The notes beneath the pieces are model-generated. The model was given only the letters and a program-made list of their open reading frames with translations. It ran no database searches and was not told where the DNA came from. A DNA stretch of 8,928 nucleotides, from the NCBI GenBank assembly GCA_023428335.1, contig JAEYYS010000116.1:1-8928 (forward strand), written 5' to 3'. Positions within the stretch are counted from its first letter, which is position 1, and each line of letters starts with the position of its first letter. Source of the DNA: Verrucomicrobiota bacterium. GTDB taxonomy: Bacteria; Verrucomicrobiota; Verrucomicrobiia; Verrucomicrobiales; Verrucomicrobiaceae. Below are positions 1 to 7,048 of the stretch, in pieces. The position numbers and the translations under genes are program-made.

Positions 1-23
1 CGGGAAAAGGGGGCGCCGGCAAA

Positions 24-57
24 GGAAATCCGCGTTCCGAAAGCGCGGGCTTTTTCC
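24..57 (+). terminator. Intrinsic terminator-like hairpin ending an upstream operon
   Basis: Bases 30-36 (CCGCGTT) pair with 42-48 (AGCGCGG) to form a 7-bp stem with one G-T wobble and the loop CCGAA. A run of five T residues follows at 51-55. GGAAA before the stem (24-28) and TTTTTCC after it (51-57) could extend pairing and make the element partly bidirectional. No gene is visible to the left within the window, so it presumably terminates a plus-strand transcript entering from the left edge. The geometry is seen directly; the function is inferred. Confidence 0.6.
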
Positions 58-80
58 ACTAGGCGGGCGGCGGACGACGG

Positions 81-90
81 AGTATAAAAA
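81..90 (+). promoter_or_regulatory. AT-rich -10-like element upstream of the AI-2E family gene
   Basis: In an otherwise very GC-rich leader, AGTATAAAAA contains TATAAA at 83-88, 25 bases before the ATG at 114. That suits a -10 box giving a short 5' UTR. No convincing -35 box lies 16-18 bases upstream (60-65 reads TAGGCG), so this is a weak call resting on the -10 and on base composition. GGAG at 79-82 is too far from the start codon to be its ribosome binding site. Confidence 0.3.
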
Positions 91-113
91 GCCTCGTCCC
101 TCCCGAGCCGATC

Positions 114-1448
114 ATGAAGAACCTGCCCACGGCGTTTCAGCGCAACATCCTGTGGACCGCAGTCACGGCCCTGTCCTTCACCGTCATCGGCGCCCTGACG
201 GTTGGCTTCATTCTGCTCGGTACGCGGGTCATCGGCTTCCTGCAGCCGATCCTGACGCCGTTTGCCGTCGCCGGTGTGCTGGCCTACCTGCTGGAGCCGG
301 GGGTGGAATGGCTGGAGCGGCGCGGGCTGCGCCGCCAGCCGTCGGTGCTGCTGGCCTTCGCCGTCTTTTCCGCGCTGCTCTTTGGCCTGGGCTGGTGGAT
401 CGTGCCGAAGTTGTCCGAGCAGACCGCCAACCTGGTGAAGAAGGTGCCCGCCTACACGGTCAAGGCGCGCACGGCCGTGCTCGATTTTTCCGCGCGTGTC
501 GAGCGTGACTACGGCATCGAGCTGATCCCGCACAGCACGCGCAGCGAGTTGCAGCAGGGGCTCGAAGCCCTGCCGGAGGTTGTGCCGCCGGTGAAGGCTC
601 CGGAGCAGAACCCCGATGAGGCGGCACCGGCGACCGAACCGCTGACGCTGGCGGAAGGTGAGCTTGATTTCAAGGCCCTGCTCACCGGCGACTGGGTGCG
701 CACGACGTTGCCGGCGGTGGTGGCCAGCGGCTGGAAGTTCATCAAGTCCACCTTCGGCGGTTTCCTTGGCATGTTCGGCTTTCTGCTGTCCTTCATCATC
801 GTGCCTCTGTACCTGTACTACTTCCTGATCGAGAGTGCCAAGATCAAGGAGCAGTGGTCGGACTACCTGCCGTTGCGTGCCAGCGCCTTCAAGGACGAGG
901 TGGTGGCCTGCCTGAGCGAGATCAACACCTACCTGATCGCCTTTTTTCGCGGCCAGCTTTTCGTCAGTTTCATCAACGGCATCGCCACGGGGGTCGGCCT
1001 CATGATTCTCGGCCTCGACTTTGGCCTGCTCATTGGCCTGGCCCTGTGCGTGCTCGGCATCATCCCCTACCTGGGCATCGCCCTCTGCTGGATTCCGTCG
1101 GTCCTGATCGGCGCGGTGCAGGGCGGCAGCGCCCTGATTCCTGGCGATCCCTGGTGGGCGCTGCCACTGGCGGTGACTGCCGTGTTCGCCGTGGTGCAGC
1201 AGGTTGACGGCCTGTTCATCTCGCCGCGCATTGTTGGCGAAGCGGTCGGTTTGCATCCCATGACGGTCATCGCCAGCGTGCTGGTGTGGACCCTGCTGCT
1301 CGGGGGGCTGCTGGGTGCCATTCTGGCGGTGCCGATGACCGCCAGCGTCAAGGTGCTGTTTCGCCGCTACATCTGGCAGGCGCGCATCGCTCCGCAGACG
1401 GTGGGGGGCGCGCGCAGCGCCGAGCCTCCGGCGGAAGCCCAAGCCTGA
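114..1448 (+). CDS. AI-2E family transporter (PerM/YdiK/TqsA-type membrane protein)
   Basis: A 444-residue polytopic inner-membrane protein of the AI-2E/PerM superfamily. Family members are implicated in export of autoinducer-2 or small solutes, or in cation/proton antiport, so the substrate cannot be named. Hydrophobic segments lie at about 12-36, 42-62, 78-98, 216-240, 283-312, 313-336, 348-365 and 382-412. This matches the family layout of two or three helices, a large extramembrane domain and a C-terminal helical bundle. Family-type motifs include FFRGQ at 277-281, GIIPYLG at 315-321, SPRIVGEAVGLHP at 370-382 and GAILAVP at 401-407. At 444 residues it is longer than the usual 340-380. The excess is a hydrophilic, Pro/Glu/Ala-rich stretch at about 153-185 in the domain between helices 3 and 4, plus an Ala/Pro-rich tail. 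The ATG at 114 is the only reasonable start; no Shine-Dalgarno is visible. Its stop abuts the convergent gene's stop. Family assignment is strong, specific function open. Confidence 0.94.
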   Translation: MKNLPTAFQRNILWTAVTALSFTVIGALTVGFILLGTRVIGFLQPILTPFAVAGVLAYLLEPGVEWLERRGLRRQPSVLLAFAVFSALLFGLGWWIVPKLSEQTANLVKKVPAYTVKARTAVLDFSARVERDYGIELIPHSTRSELQQGLEALPEVVPPVKAPEQNPDEAAPATEPLTLAEGELDFKALLTGDWVRTTLPAVVASGWKFIKSTFGGFLGMFGFLLSFIIVPLYLYYFLIESAKIKEQWSDYLPLRASAFKDEVVACLSEINTYLIAFFRGQLFVSFINGIATGVGLMILGLDFGLLIGLALCVLGIIPYLGIALCWIPSVLIGAVQGGSALIPGDPWWALPLAVTAVFAVVQQVDGLFISPRIVGEAVGLHPMTVIASVLVWTLLLGGLLGAILAVPMTASVKVLFRRYIWQARIAPQTVGGARSAEPPAEAQA

Positions 1449-4400
1449 TCAGGGCGTGGTCAGGCGCAGCGTGCCCGACCAGGCGGGGGCGGATTTTTCG
1501 CCGGGGGCAGGTGTGCCAGGCATCAGAAAGTGGCCGCGACCGCCCTGCAGGCGCGGCACGAGCAGGCCGCTGAGCACGGCCTTGCGTCCCTCATGGAGGA
1601 AGCTGCCGCCGAACAGGCCGGTCTTGGCTTGGAAGGGGGTCAACACAACAGCGGAGTCGTTCTCCGGCACGAGCAACTTCAGGGCAGTACTGATTTCCAG
1701 CGGCACGGCAAGGTCCTCGGCAAGGCCGCCGCCGTAGCATTCCAGCAGGCGCGCGCCGGCGGCCGGCGGCGTGTAGGGGCCGCCGATCAGATCGAGGGCG
1801 TGCAGTGGAATGCCGTTGCGGTAGGTGCCGGTCTTGCGCGGGGTCGCCGGCGCGCGGATGAACCAGTCGATGGCGAGGCCGTCGAGGTCGCTGCTGCCGG
1901 CGCTGAGTTGGGTGCTGCCGAGCAGACTGCCGGTCTTTTTCTGGAGCAGGGCGAACAAGCTGGCGCGGCCGTCTGTGCCGAGGTGGGCGGCATGGGTGAA
2001 ACTGCTGCCGTCGGCCAGCCTGCCGGCCCAGGTGCCGGTGGCCTTGGCGCTGACCTTGAAGGTCGCCCAGCCTTCGCCCTGCGGGTAGGTGGTGGCGTCG
2101 TAGAACACGTCCTCGCCAGGAATGAGCGCGGCATTGAACACGCTGGCGGTGGTTTGTGGCGCCCGCCGCCAGGCGCCCAGGGTGGCGGCGGGCGAATCAC
2201 CGCCGTCTTCGAGTTCGCCCTCGAGACGACCGGTCGCCAGGTCGAGCACGGCTTCAGTGACCGTGAGCGGTGACAGCGGTGTCTTGCGGGGGATGCTGAA
2301 GGAGAGGGTGGGATTGCCGCTGCCTGCGGGAACGTCGAGGCTGCCCTTGAAGGAGTAGCTCGAGGCGCCGAGCAGCAGTTTGCCGCTGCAGGCGCCGGTT
2401 TGGGTGAGGGTGAGCAGGACGGTGCCGCCGAGGCCGCCATTCATCGGGTCGCTACGGCCGAGCACGCCGCTGAAGACGCCGGCGGCGCCTTCGGGCAGGG
2501 GGTGGATCGTCCAGGGCAGCAGTGGTGAGACGACCTTGCCGGCGAGGTTGCTGACGGTGATTTTCACCTGGTAGGGCACGAGGGCGCCCTTGACGTAGCG
2601 GGCGGCGGTGGGTTTGCCGTACAGGGTGCCGGTGAGCGGGTCGATCTTGACGCCGGGCGGCAGGCCGGCGGCGGTGAACTTGGCGGGGTTTTTCAGGCAG
2701 GGAATCTGCAGGCCGGTGATGTCCTGGCTGACGCGGGCGTCGGCAAAGCTGAACGGCTGCAACTCGGGCGGTGCCTCGACCACGGCCACGGCGGTGTCGC
2801 CCTGGGTGCCCTGAAAGCTGCCGTCGGGCGTGGTGACGGTCACCTGGCAGGTGTAGGTGCCGGCGCGCTCCGGTTGGATGCTGGTGATCTTGAGGGTTTT
2901 TGTGGTGGCACCGCTGACCCCGTCGCCGGCATCGACGGGCCCACCCTCGTGCAGCCACTGGTAGGTGGCGCTGGCGCCGGGTGGCAGGCTGACCTTGCAG
3001 GCCAGGGTTAGGCTGCCGTTGAGCTTGACCGCGGCGGTTGCCGGCGGTTTGGCGGCAACCGCCAGCCAGAGGTTGTTGGAGGTGGCTGAACTGTAGGTGT
3101 TGCTGACAGTCTGCTGGTAGATGCCGGCATCGGAGGTTTTCAGCGACTTGAAGAGCAGGCCGGCGGTGGCGGTTCTGAGTTCCTTGCCGTTTTTGCGCCA
3201 GCGATAGGTCTTGGGATCGGCGCCGGTGATGAGGGGGTCGAGGCGCAGTTCGGTGCTGGCGATGGCGAGACGCGAGGCAAGCGCCTGGCCGTAGAGCGGC
3301 TGTAGTGGCAGGCCCTGGGCGGTGAGGTTGACCTGCATGATGTTGGCGCCGCTTGCGGGGAAGCTCGAGGAGAGTCGAACCGTGGCGCTTTTGCTGCCGG
3401 CGAAGTCGGGCGAGAAGGCGACGCTGAAGGTGGTGCTGGCACCTGGTTGCAGGCTGGTCGCGGCGGGCGGCACCAGCACGAACTCACTTTTGTGCGGGCT
3501 GGTGGCGGTGAAGGCGACATTGAGGCCGGCGAGCGGTGCGCCGCCGGTGTTGCGGACGGTGAAGATGCGGGCATTGCCGGTGGCTTCCATCAGGACCGGA
3601 TCCAGGGTCACCGCGGCGTTGTAGGCGAGTGCGTTGCCGGCCGGTTCTTCGACGGTGATGAAGGGCGCGGTGCCAAGGCCGGAGAGCTCAATCAGGGTCG
3701 GGTTTTCATCGGCATCATTGCTGGCGAGGCGCAAGGTGGTGGTGCGGGTGCCGGCGGCGAGCGGGGCGAAAATCACGCTGAAGCTCGTGGTTTGGCCGGG
3801 AGGCAGGCTGTTGACAAAACCCGCGGTGACCGGCGGGAAGTCGCCGGTGTGGGTGCCGGTCTGGCTGAGGGCGAGACCGGTGAGCGTGTCGTCGCCGGTG
3901 TTTTTCACGAGGAATTGAAAGCTCGACTGCGTCCCCATGGGGGTGGCGGGGAAAGCACGTCCGTCGCCGCTGGTGAGTGTGATGTTGACGGGTTGTTCGA
4001 CGAGTTCGACGACGATCTCGGGATTGACGCCGCTGCCGGAGAGCGGCACCACGAAGGGGTTCTCATCGGCGTCGTTGCTGCTGATGCGCAGTTCGGCCGA
4101 GCGCGTACCCCGCGCGCCAGGGGTGAAGGTGACGGTGAAGGTGGCGGAGGTGCCGGGGGCGAGGTCGGCCAGGGTGTCCGTGCTCGGTGCGAAGTCGTCG
4201 GCCTGATCCCCCACCGGGGTCAGGGTCAGGCCGGTGAGCGTGGCCGTGCCGGTGTTGTCGAGGCGGAAACTGAGACTGCCACTCGCGCCCAAGGCGACGT
4301 TGCCATAGCTGCGCGCCTCGCCGCTCTGCAGTTCGGTCGCCGCCGGCTGGCGCAGGGCAATTTCCGGGGCGGGCGGCACGCCGCTGCCGTTGAGGTGGAT

Positions 4401-6968
4401 GACGTAGGGCACGTCGGGCGACACGCTGCTGACGACGCGCAGTTCACCGGCGCGCGTGCCGAAGTCGGCGGGGGCGAAGGTGACGGCCACCGTCATGCTC
4501 TGGCCTGGGGGCAGGGTGTCGGAGGCAAGGGCCGGGAAGCTGTAGTCGGCCGCCTCGGTGCCGGCCAGGCTGGCAACAAGACCTTCGAGATCCGCCGTGC
4601 CGATGTTTTTGAAGGTGAAGTTGAGGGTCTTGTCGTAGCCGGTTGCCACCTCGCCGAAGTCGCGGGACGAGCCGCTGGGCAGGGGGGTGCCGGCGGGTTG
4701 TTCGATGACCAGTTCGGGGGCGGCACCAATGCCGGTGAGGCGGATGTCGTACGGGCTTTCATCCTCGTCGTCGCTGAGGATCTGCAGGGCGGCGAGGTGG
4801 GCGCCCAGGATGGTCGGTTGAAAGGTGACCATGAAGCTTCCGGACTCCCCGGGCTGAAGCACGGCGGGCAGGTTCGTGCGGTCCGCCTGGAAGTCGTCGG
4901 CATCGGCGCCGCTGATGGCAACCGCGAGGCCGGTCAGGGCCTCGGTGCCGCTGTTGAGTACGGTGAAGGTGCGGGTGCCGATGTTGTTGAGCAGCACCGC
5001 ACCGAAGTAGCGGCCGCCGCCGTCGGCCAGCGGTGTGCCGACCGGCTGCTGCACCCCAATCTCCGGGCCGATGATGGGCACGCCGATGCCGAGCACGATG
5101 CCCACTTCACCGGCGTTGGAGCGCGCCTCGGACGGGCCATCGCCGCGCGGTGTGCCGACAATCAGGTCGGGCACGCCGTCGCCGTTGACATCGCCAGCAT
5201 GGAGGGAGCGGTCAATGGTGAGTCGGTCATCGGTGCTTGCGCCATAGATCGTCACATCCGCGGCGGCCTGTTCGGCGAAGTCAAGAATCGCCGGCAGATC
5301 ACTGCGGCCAAAAAGAACATAGGCCTCGCCGGCGTTGTTGCGGGCGTTGGCGGTGCCATCAGCGTTGAAGGCACCAAGCAGCAGGTCACTGTGGCCGTCG
5401 CGGTTGAGGTCAGAAACGCCGAGGCTGCCACCGAGGGCGAGATTGTCGCCAATGCCAGCGCCGTAGACCGTCACGTCGGCTCCACCGGCGCCCTGGATGG
5501 CCAGGTCGAGCACGGCGGGGAAGGTGGCCCTGCCGAAGATGAGGTAGGTCTCGCCAGCTTCGGGCCGTGCCTCCCCTGGGCCTTCGCCCAAACCGGCGCC
5601 CAGCACGAGGTCAGCAAGACCATCCTTGTTGATGTCACCCGCCGCCAGCGAGCCGCCGGCACTCAGGTTGTCACCGGTCGTGGCGCCATAGATGGTCACA
5701 TCGGCGCCGTCTTCGCCCTGCACGGCGAGGTCGATCTCGGGACCGAAGAAGGGACGGCCAAAAACGATGTAGACCTCGCCGGCGCCCACACGGGGATCCT
5801 CTTCCGGGCCGTCGCCGCCCGGCGTGCCAATGAGCAGGTCGTCAATGCCGTCGCCGTTGACGTCCACCGCCACCAGGGCGGCGCCGGAGGTGATTTGGTC
5901 GTCCTCGCTGGCTCCGTAGATGGTCAAACTGGCGCCATTGCTGCCCTGCTGTTGGAGGTCGAGCGTGGGCGACAGGCCGGGTCGGCCGAAAACCACATAG
6001 ACGCGACCAGCACTGGGTCTTTCCCCTCCCGGGCCATCGGCCGGTTTGGCGCCAAGCAGCAGATCGGGAATGCCATCGGCGTTGATGTCGCCGGTGCGGA
6101 TGGCACCGTCATAGGTCATTTGTTCGCCGGCATTGGCGCCGAGCAACGTGACGCTCGCGCCTTCCTCCCCCTGTTGGGCGAGGTCTAGAACGGCGGGAAA
6201 GCTCTCGCGACCATAAATGATGTAGGCTTCGCCCGCGTCGTTGCGGCTCTCCTCCGGGCCGTCCGCGTTGAGTGCTCCGAGCAACAGGTCGGTCAAACCG
6301 TCGCCATTGACGTCGGCTGCCGCGATGGCCCCGCCATTGGTTAGGCTGTCGGTGTTTGAAGCTCCATAGATTCTCACGTCGGCGCCCCCCTCACCCGTCA
6401 AGGCCAGGTCGAGAGTGGTCGGAAAAGTCTCCCGCCCCAAGACGATGTAGGCCTCGCCTGCGCTGTTGCGACTGTTGCCGGGGCCGTCCGCCCCATAAGC
6501 GCCAAGCAACAGGTCGCCAATGCCGTCGCCATTGACATCGGCCACGGCCAGGGCACCGCCGGCGGTGAGGAAATCGGAAGCCTCGGCGCCGAGCACCGTG
6601 ACATCGGGAGCCGTGCCTGCCAAGCCGGCCGCGTCAAGGTTGCCGAGCAGGTCGCCGCCGCCAAACCAGATCCACACCCGGCCGGCGTTGCTGCGTCCGG
6701 CATCGGCACCGCCACCATCGGAGCCGATGATGAGATCGGCAAGGCCGTCGCCATTGAGATCCCCTGTGCGCACCACCCGACCGAGGCCGTCATTTGCCAG
6801 CCGGCCATAGACGCGCAGGGCGGGGGAAGCGTCGCCGGAGGCTGGAGCGAGGGCCAGGTCGTAGCTGGATTGAAACTGCGGTTCGCTGGCGCCGGCCAGC
6901 CCGCAGGTGGCGAGCCAGCACAGCGCCGCCAGCGGGCGCAGGAGGGATGGACGGACGAAGAAAGTCAT
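1449..6968 (-). CDS. Giant secreted protein: FG-GAP repeats, choice-of-anchor D repeats, Ig-like domains
   Basis: A 1839-residue exported mosaic protein. A Sec signal peptide (about 1-27) is followed by eight FG-GAP units (36-628), five choice-of-anchor D/ASH-like units (634-1219), an Ig-like domain lacking the cysteine pair (about 1226-1305), a classical Ig-like domain with Cys1324, Trp1338 and Cys1374 (about 1307-1398), a putative-Ig module with FTAAGLPPGVKIDPLTGTLYG (1431-1450) and a C-terminal region (1495-1839) of unknown function. There are no internal membrane helices, LPXTG, PEP-CTERM or autotransporter-like terminal Phe, so surface anchoring is unexplained. No catalytic domain is recognised. 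By analogy with such arrays it is probably a surface or extracellular adhesion or ligand-binding protein; this is inference. The start is secure: the frame has a TAG stop 16 codons upstream (7014-7016) and no other start codon in between. No Shine-Dalgarno is visible. The gene is monocistronic, divergent from murI and convergent with the AI-2E gene. Codon use is uniformly GC-rich with no sign of a frameshift. Confidence 0.93.
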   Translation of the reverse strand: MTFFVRPSLLRPLAALCWLATCGLAGASEPQFQSSYDLALAPASGDASPALRVYGRLANDGLGRVVRTGDLNGDGLADLIIGSDGGGADAGRSNAGRVWIWFGGGDLLGNLDAAGLAGTAPDVTVLGAEASDFLTAGGALAVADVNGDGIGDLLLGAYGADGPGNSRNSAGEAYIVLGRETFPTTLDLALTGEGGADVRIYGASNTDSLTNGGAIAAADVNGDGLTDLLLGALNADGPEESRNDAGEAYIIYGRESFPAVLDLAQQGEEGASVTLLGANAGEQMTYDGAIRTGDINADGIPDLLLGAKPADGPGGERPSAGRVYVVFGRPGLSPTLDLQQQGSNGASLTIYGASEDDQITSGAALVAVDVNGDGIDDLLIGTPGGDGPEEDPRVGAGEVYIVFGRPFFGPEIDLAVQGEDGADVTIYGATTGDNLSAGGSLAAGDINKDGLADLVLGAGLGEGPGEARPEAGETYLIFGRATFPAVLDLAIQGAGGADVTVYGAGIGDNLALGGSLGVSDLNRDGHSDLLLGAFNADGTANARNNAGEAYVLFGRSDLPAILDFAEQAAADVTIYGASTDDRLTIDRSLHAGDVNGDGVPDLIVGTPRGDGPSEARSNAGEVGIVLGIGVPIIGPEIGVQQPVGTPLADGGGRYFGAVLLNNIGTRTFTVLNSGTEALTGLAVAISGADADDFQADRTNLPAVLQPGESGSFMVTFQPTILGAHLAALQILSDDEDESPYDIRLTGIGAAPELVIEQPAGTPLPSGSSRDFGEVATGYDKTLNFTFKNIGTADLEGLVASLAGTEAADYSFPALASDTLPPGQSMTVAVTFAPADFGTRAGELRVVSSVSPDVPYVIHLNGSGVPPAPEIALRQPAATELQSGEARSYGNVALGASGSLSFRLDNTGTATLTGLTLTPVGDQADDFAPSTDTLADLAPGTSATFTVTFTPGARGTRSAELRISSNDADENPFVVPLSGSGVNPEIVVELVEQPVNITLTSGDGRAFPATPMGTQSSFQFLVKNTGDDTLTGLALSQTGTHTGDFPPVTAGFVNSLPPGQTTSFSVIFAPLAAGTRTTTLRLASNDADENPTLIELSGLGTAPFITVEEPAGNALAYNAAVTLDPVLMEATGNARIFTVRNTGGAPLAGLNVAFTATSPHKSEFVLVPPAATSLQPGASTTFSVAFSPDFAGSKSATVRLSSSFPASGANIMQVNLTAQGLPLQPLYGQALASRLAIASTELRLDPLITGADPKTYRWRKNGKELRTATAGLLFKSLKTSDAGIYQQTVSNTYSSATSNNLWLAVAAKPPATAAVKLNGSLTLACKVSLPPGASATYQWLHEGGPVDAGDGVSGATTKTLKITSIQPERAGTYTCQVTVTTPDGSFQGTQGDTAVAVVEAPPELQPFSFADARVSQDITGLQIPCLKNPAKFTAAGLPPGVKIDPLTGTLYGKPTAARYVKGALVPYQVKITVSNLAGKVVSPLLPWTIHPLPEGAAGVFSGVLGRSDPMNGGLGGTVLLTLTQTGACSGKLLLGASSYSFKGSLDVPAGSGNPTLSFSIPRKTPLSPLTVTEAVLDLATGRLEGELEDGGDSPAATLGAWRRAPQTTASVFNAALIPGEDVFYDATTYPQGEGWATFKVSAKATGTWAGRLADGSSFTHAAHLGTDGRASLFALLQKKTGSLLGSTQLSAGSSDLDGLAIDWFIRAPATPRKTGTYRNGIPLHALDLIGGPYTPPAAGARLLECYGGGLAEDLAVPLEISTALKLLVPENDSAVVLTPFQAKTGLFGGSFLHEGRKAVLSGLLVPRLQGGRGHFLMPGTPAPGEKSAPAWSGTLRLTTP
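1452..2486 (-). other. Unassigned C-terminal region of the giant protein
   Basis: Residues 1495-1839 (~345) are rich in Gly, Ser, Thr, Leu and alternating beta-strand patterns, with no recognised catalytic motif. The first third contains GVFSGVLGRSD (1497-1507), TLTQTGACSGKLLLGASSYS (1520-1539) and DLATGRLEGEL (1576-1586). The last third contains KTGLFGGSFLHEGRKAVLSG (1782-1801) followed by LLVPRLQGGRGHFLMP. The recurring theme, a strand, a Gly turn and a short strand with Sxx(L/F)xG, suggests two or three related beta-rich units. I recall similar endings on large secreted proteins of Verrucomicrobiota and relatives but cannot name a family. Confidence 0.5.
2493..3293 (-). other. Ig-like, Ig-like and putative-Ig (He_PIG-like) domains of the giant protein
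   Basis: Residues 1226-1305 form an Ig-like domain recognisable by TYRWRKNGKEL (1254-1264) and TSDAGIYQQTVSN (1278-1290); the usual disulfide cysteines are absent, with Gln1285 at the position of the second. Residues 1307-1398 form a second Ig-like domain with Cys1324, YQW (1336-1338) and ERAGTYTC ending at Cys1374, so a disulfide is plausible after export. Residues 1401-1492 resemble putative-Ig/cadherin-like modules (GLPPGVKIDPLTGTLYGKPT, 1435-1454). All are expected to be extracytoplasmic beta-sandwiches. Boundaries are approximate. Confidence 0.75.
3312..5069 (-). repeat. Five tandem choice-of-anchor D (ASH/HYDIN-like) units
   Basis: Residues 634-1219 of the giant protein hold five ~115-residue beta-sandwich-type units, starting near 634, 751, 868, 983 and 1101. 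The first four open with PEI or PEL followed by a V/I-rich strand and EQPxGTPL-like text. Shared landmarks are FxVxNxGTxxLTGL, a (D/E)F or DY turn, LxPGxSxxFxVxFxP, and G(T/A)xxAxLxIxSxDxDExP ending in LxGxG. This is the pattern of the bacterial choice-of-anchor D family, related to the ASPM-SPD2-Hydin fold. The fifth unit is the most diverged: the SNDADENP segment is replaced by SSFPASGAN and the terminal LSGSG by LTAQG. These domains usually act as structural spacers or protein-binding sandwiches. Confidence 0.85.
5085..6863 (-). repeat. Eight tandem FG-GAP (integrin-alpha-like) units, ~225 bp period
   Basis: Within the giant protein (residues 36-628) a ~75-residue unit recurs eight times. 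Each unit contains, in order, an LDLA-like strand, a (V/I)YGA or LGA strand, a calcium-loop motif D-x-N-x-D-G-x-x-D followed by L(L/I)xG, and an AGEAYIVFGR-like strand. The first Asp of the loops sits at residues 70, 144, 219, 294, 369, 445, 520 and 593, a spacing of 73-76. All eight loops keep the acidic and Asn ligands. Loops 4, 6 and 7 have Ala, Lys and Arg in place of the central Gly (DINADG, DINKDG, DLNRDG). FG-GAP units fold as blades of a beta-propeller and bind calcium in the loop; the fold here is inferred from that knowledge. At the DNA level the loop is recognisable as reverse complements of GCCGTCGCCGTTGACATC with a few changes. Confidence 0.9.
6888..6968 (-). other. Sec signal peptide of the giant protein
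   Basis: Residues 1-27 show Arg6 and Arg11, a hydrophobic core at about 12-24 (PLAALCWLATCGL) and the signal-peptidase-I type motif A25-G26-A27 before Ser28. This predicts export across the inner membrane with a mature N-terminus at SEPQFQ. Cys22 is preceded by L-A-T; Thr at -1 falls outside the usual lipobox (Gly/Ala/Ser), so a lipoprotein is less likely but not excluded. Confidence 0.8.
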
Positions 6969-7019
6969 GGCGGCAGCCGTGCCGGGCCGGACAGGGGGTG
7001 CTGTCTGGAAATTCTAAAA

Positions 7020-7048
7020 ACTATAAACGAGCAAGTTCGTTTCCGCAA
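7020..7048 (-). promoter_or_regulatory. Sigma70-like promoter for the giant secreted protein
   Basis: Read on the minus strand, TTGCGG (7048-7043) is followed after exactly 17 bases by TATAGT (7025-7020). The -10 matches 5 of 6 consensus bases and the -35 matches 3 of 6. Transcription would begin near 7013, giving a 5' leader of about 45 bases before the ATG at 6968. This is the most AT-rich pocket in the divergent spacer. A plus-strand TATAAA (7022-7027) overlaps the -10 and might serve murI, but it has no recognisable -35. Confidence 0.4.
7025..7042. promoter_or_regulatory. Operator-like inverted repeat inside the predicted promoter
   Basis: AAACGA (7025-7030) and TCGTTT (7037-7042) form a perfect 6+6 inverted repeat separated by six bases (GCAAGT). 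It fills the spacer between the predicted -35 and -10 boxes of the minus-strand promoter, touching the last base position of the -10. That is a classic place for a repressor or redox regulator to bind. An inverted repeat of this size could arise by chance in a 161-base spacer, so the regulatory role is only a suggestion. Confidence 0.3.

Noticed and set aside
1530..2273. A 247-codon plus-strand frame opposite the end of the giant gene
   Set aside because: Same codon-register shadow effect; it has no recognisable protein features and lies entirely within the well-supported minus-strand gene.
3447..6188. A 913-codon open frame on the plus strand, antisense to the giant gene
   Set aside because: It is in exact codon register with the minus-strand gene, so its stops would arise only where the sense gene uses TTA, CTA or TCA. 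Those codons are rare in this GC-rich coding sequence. The product is Gly/Ala/Glu/Val/Arg-rich without domains and mirrors the FG-GAP repeats. It is a shadow frame.
6903..6914. Lipobox at Cys22 of the giant protein
   Set aside because: The sequence before the cysteine is L-A-T, with Thr at -1 instead of Gly/Ala/Ser, and a better signal peptidase I site (AGA before Ser28) follows.
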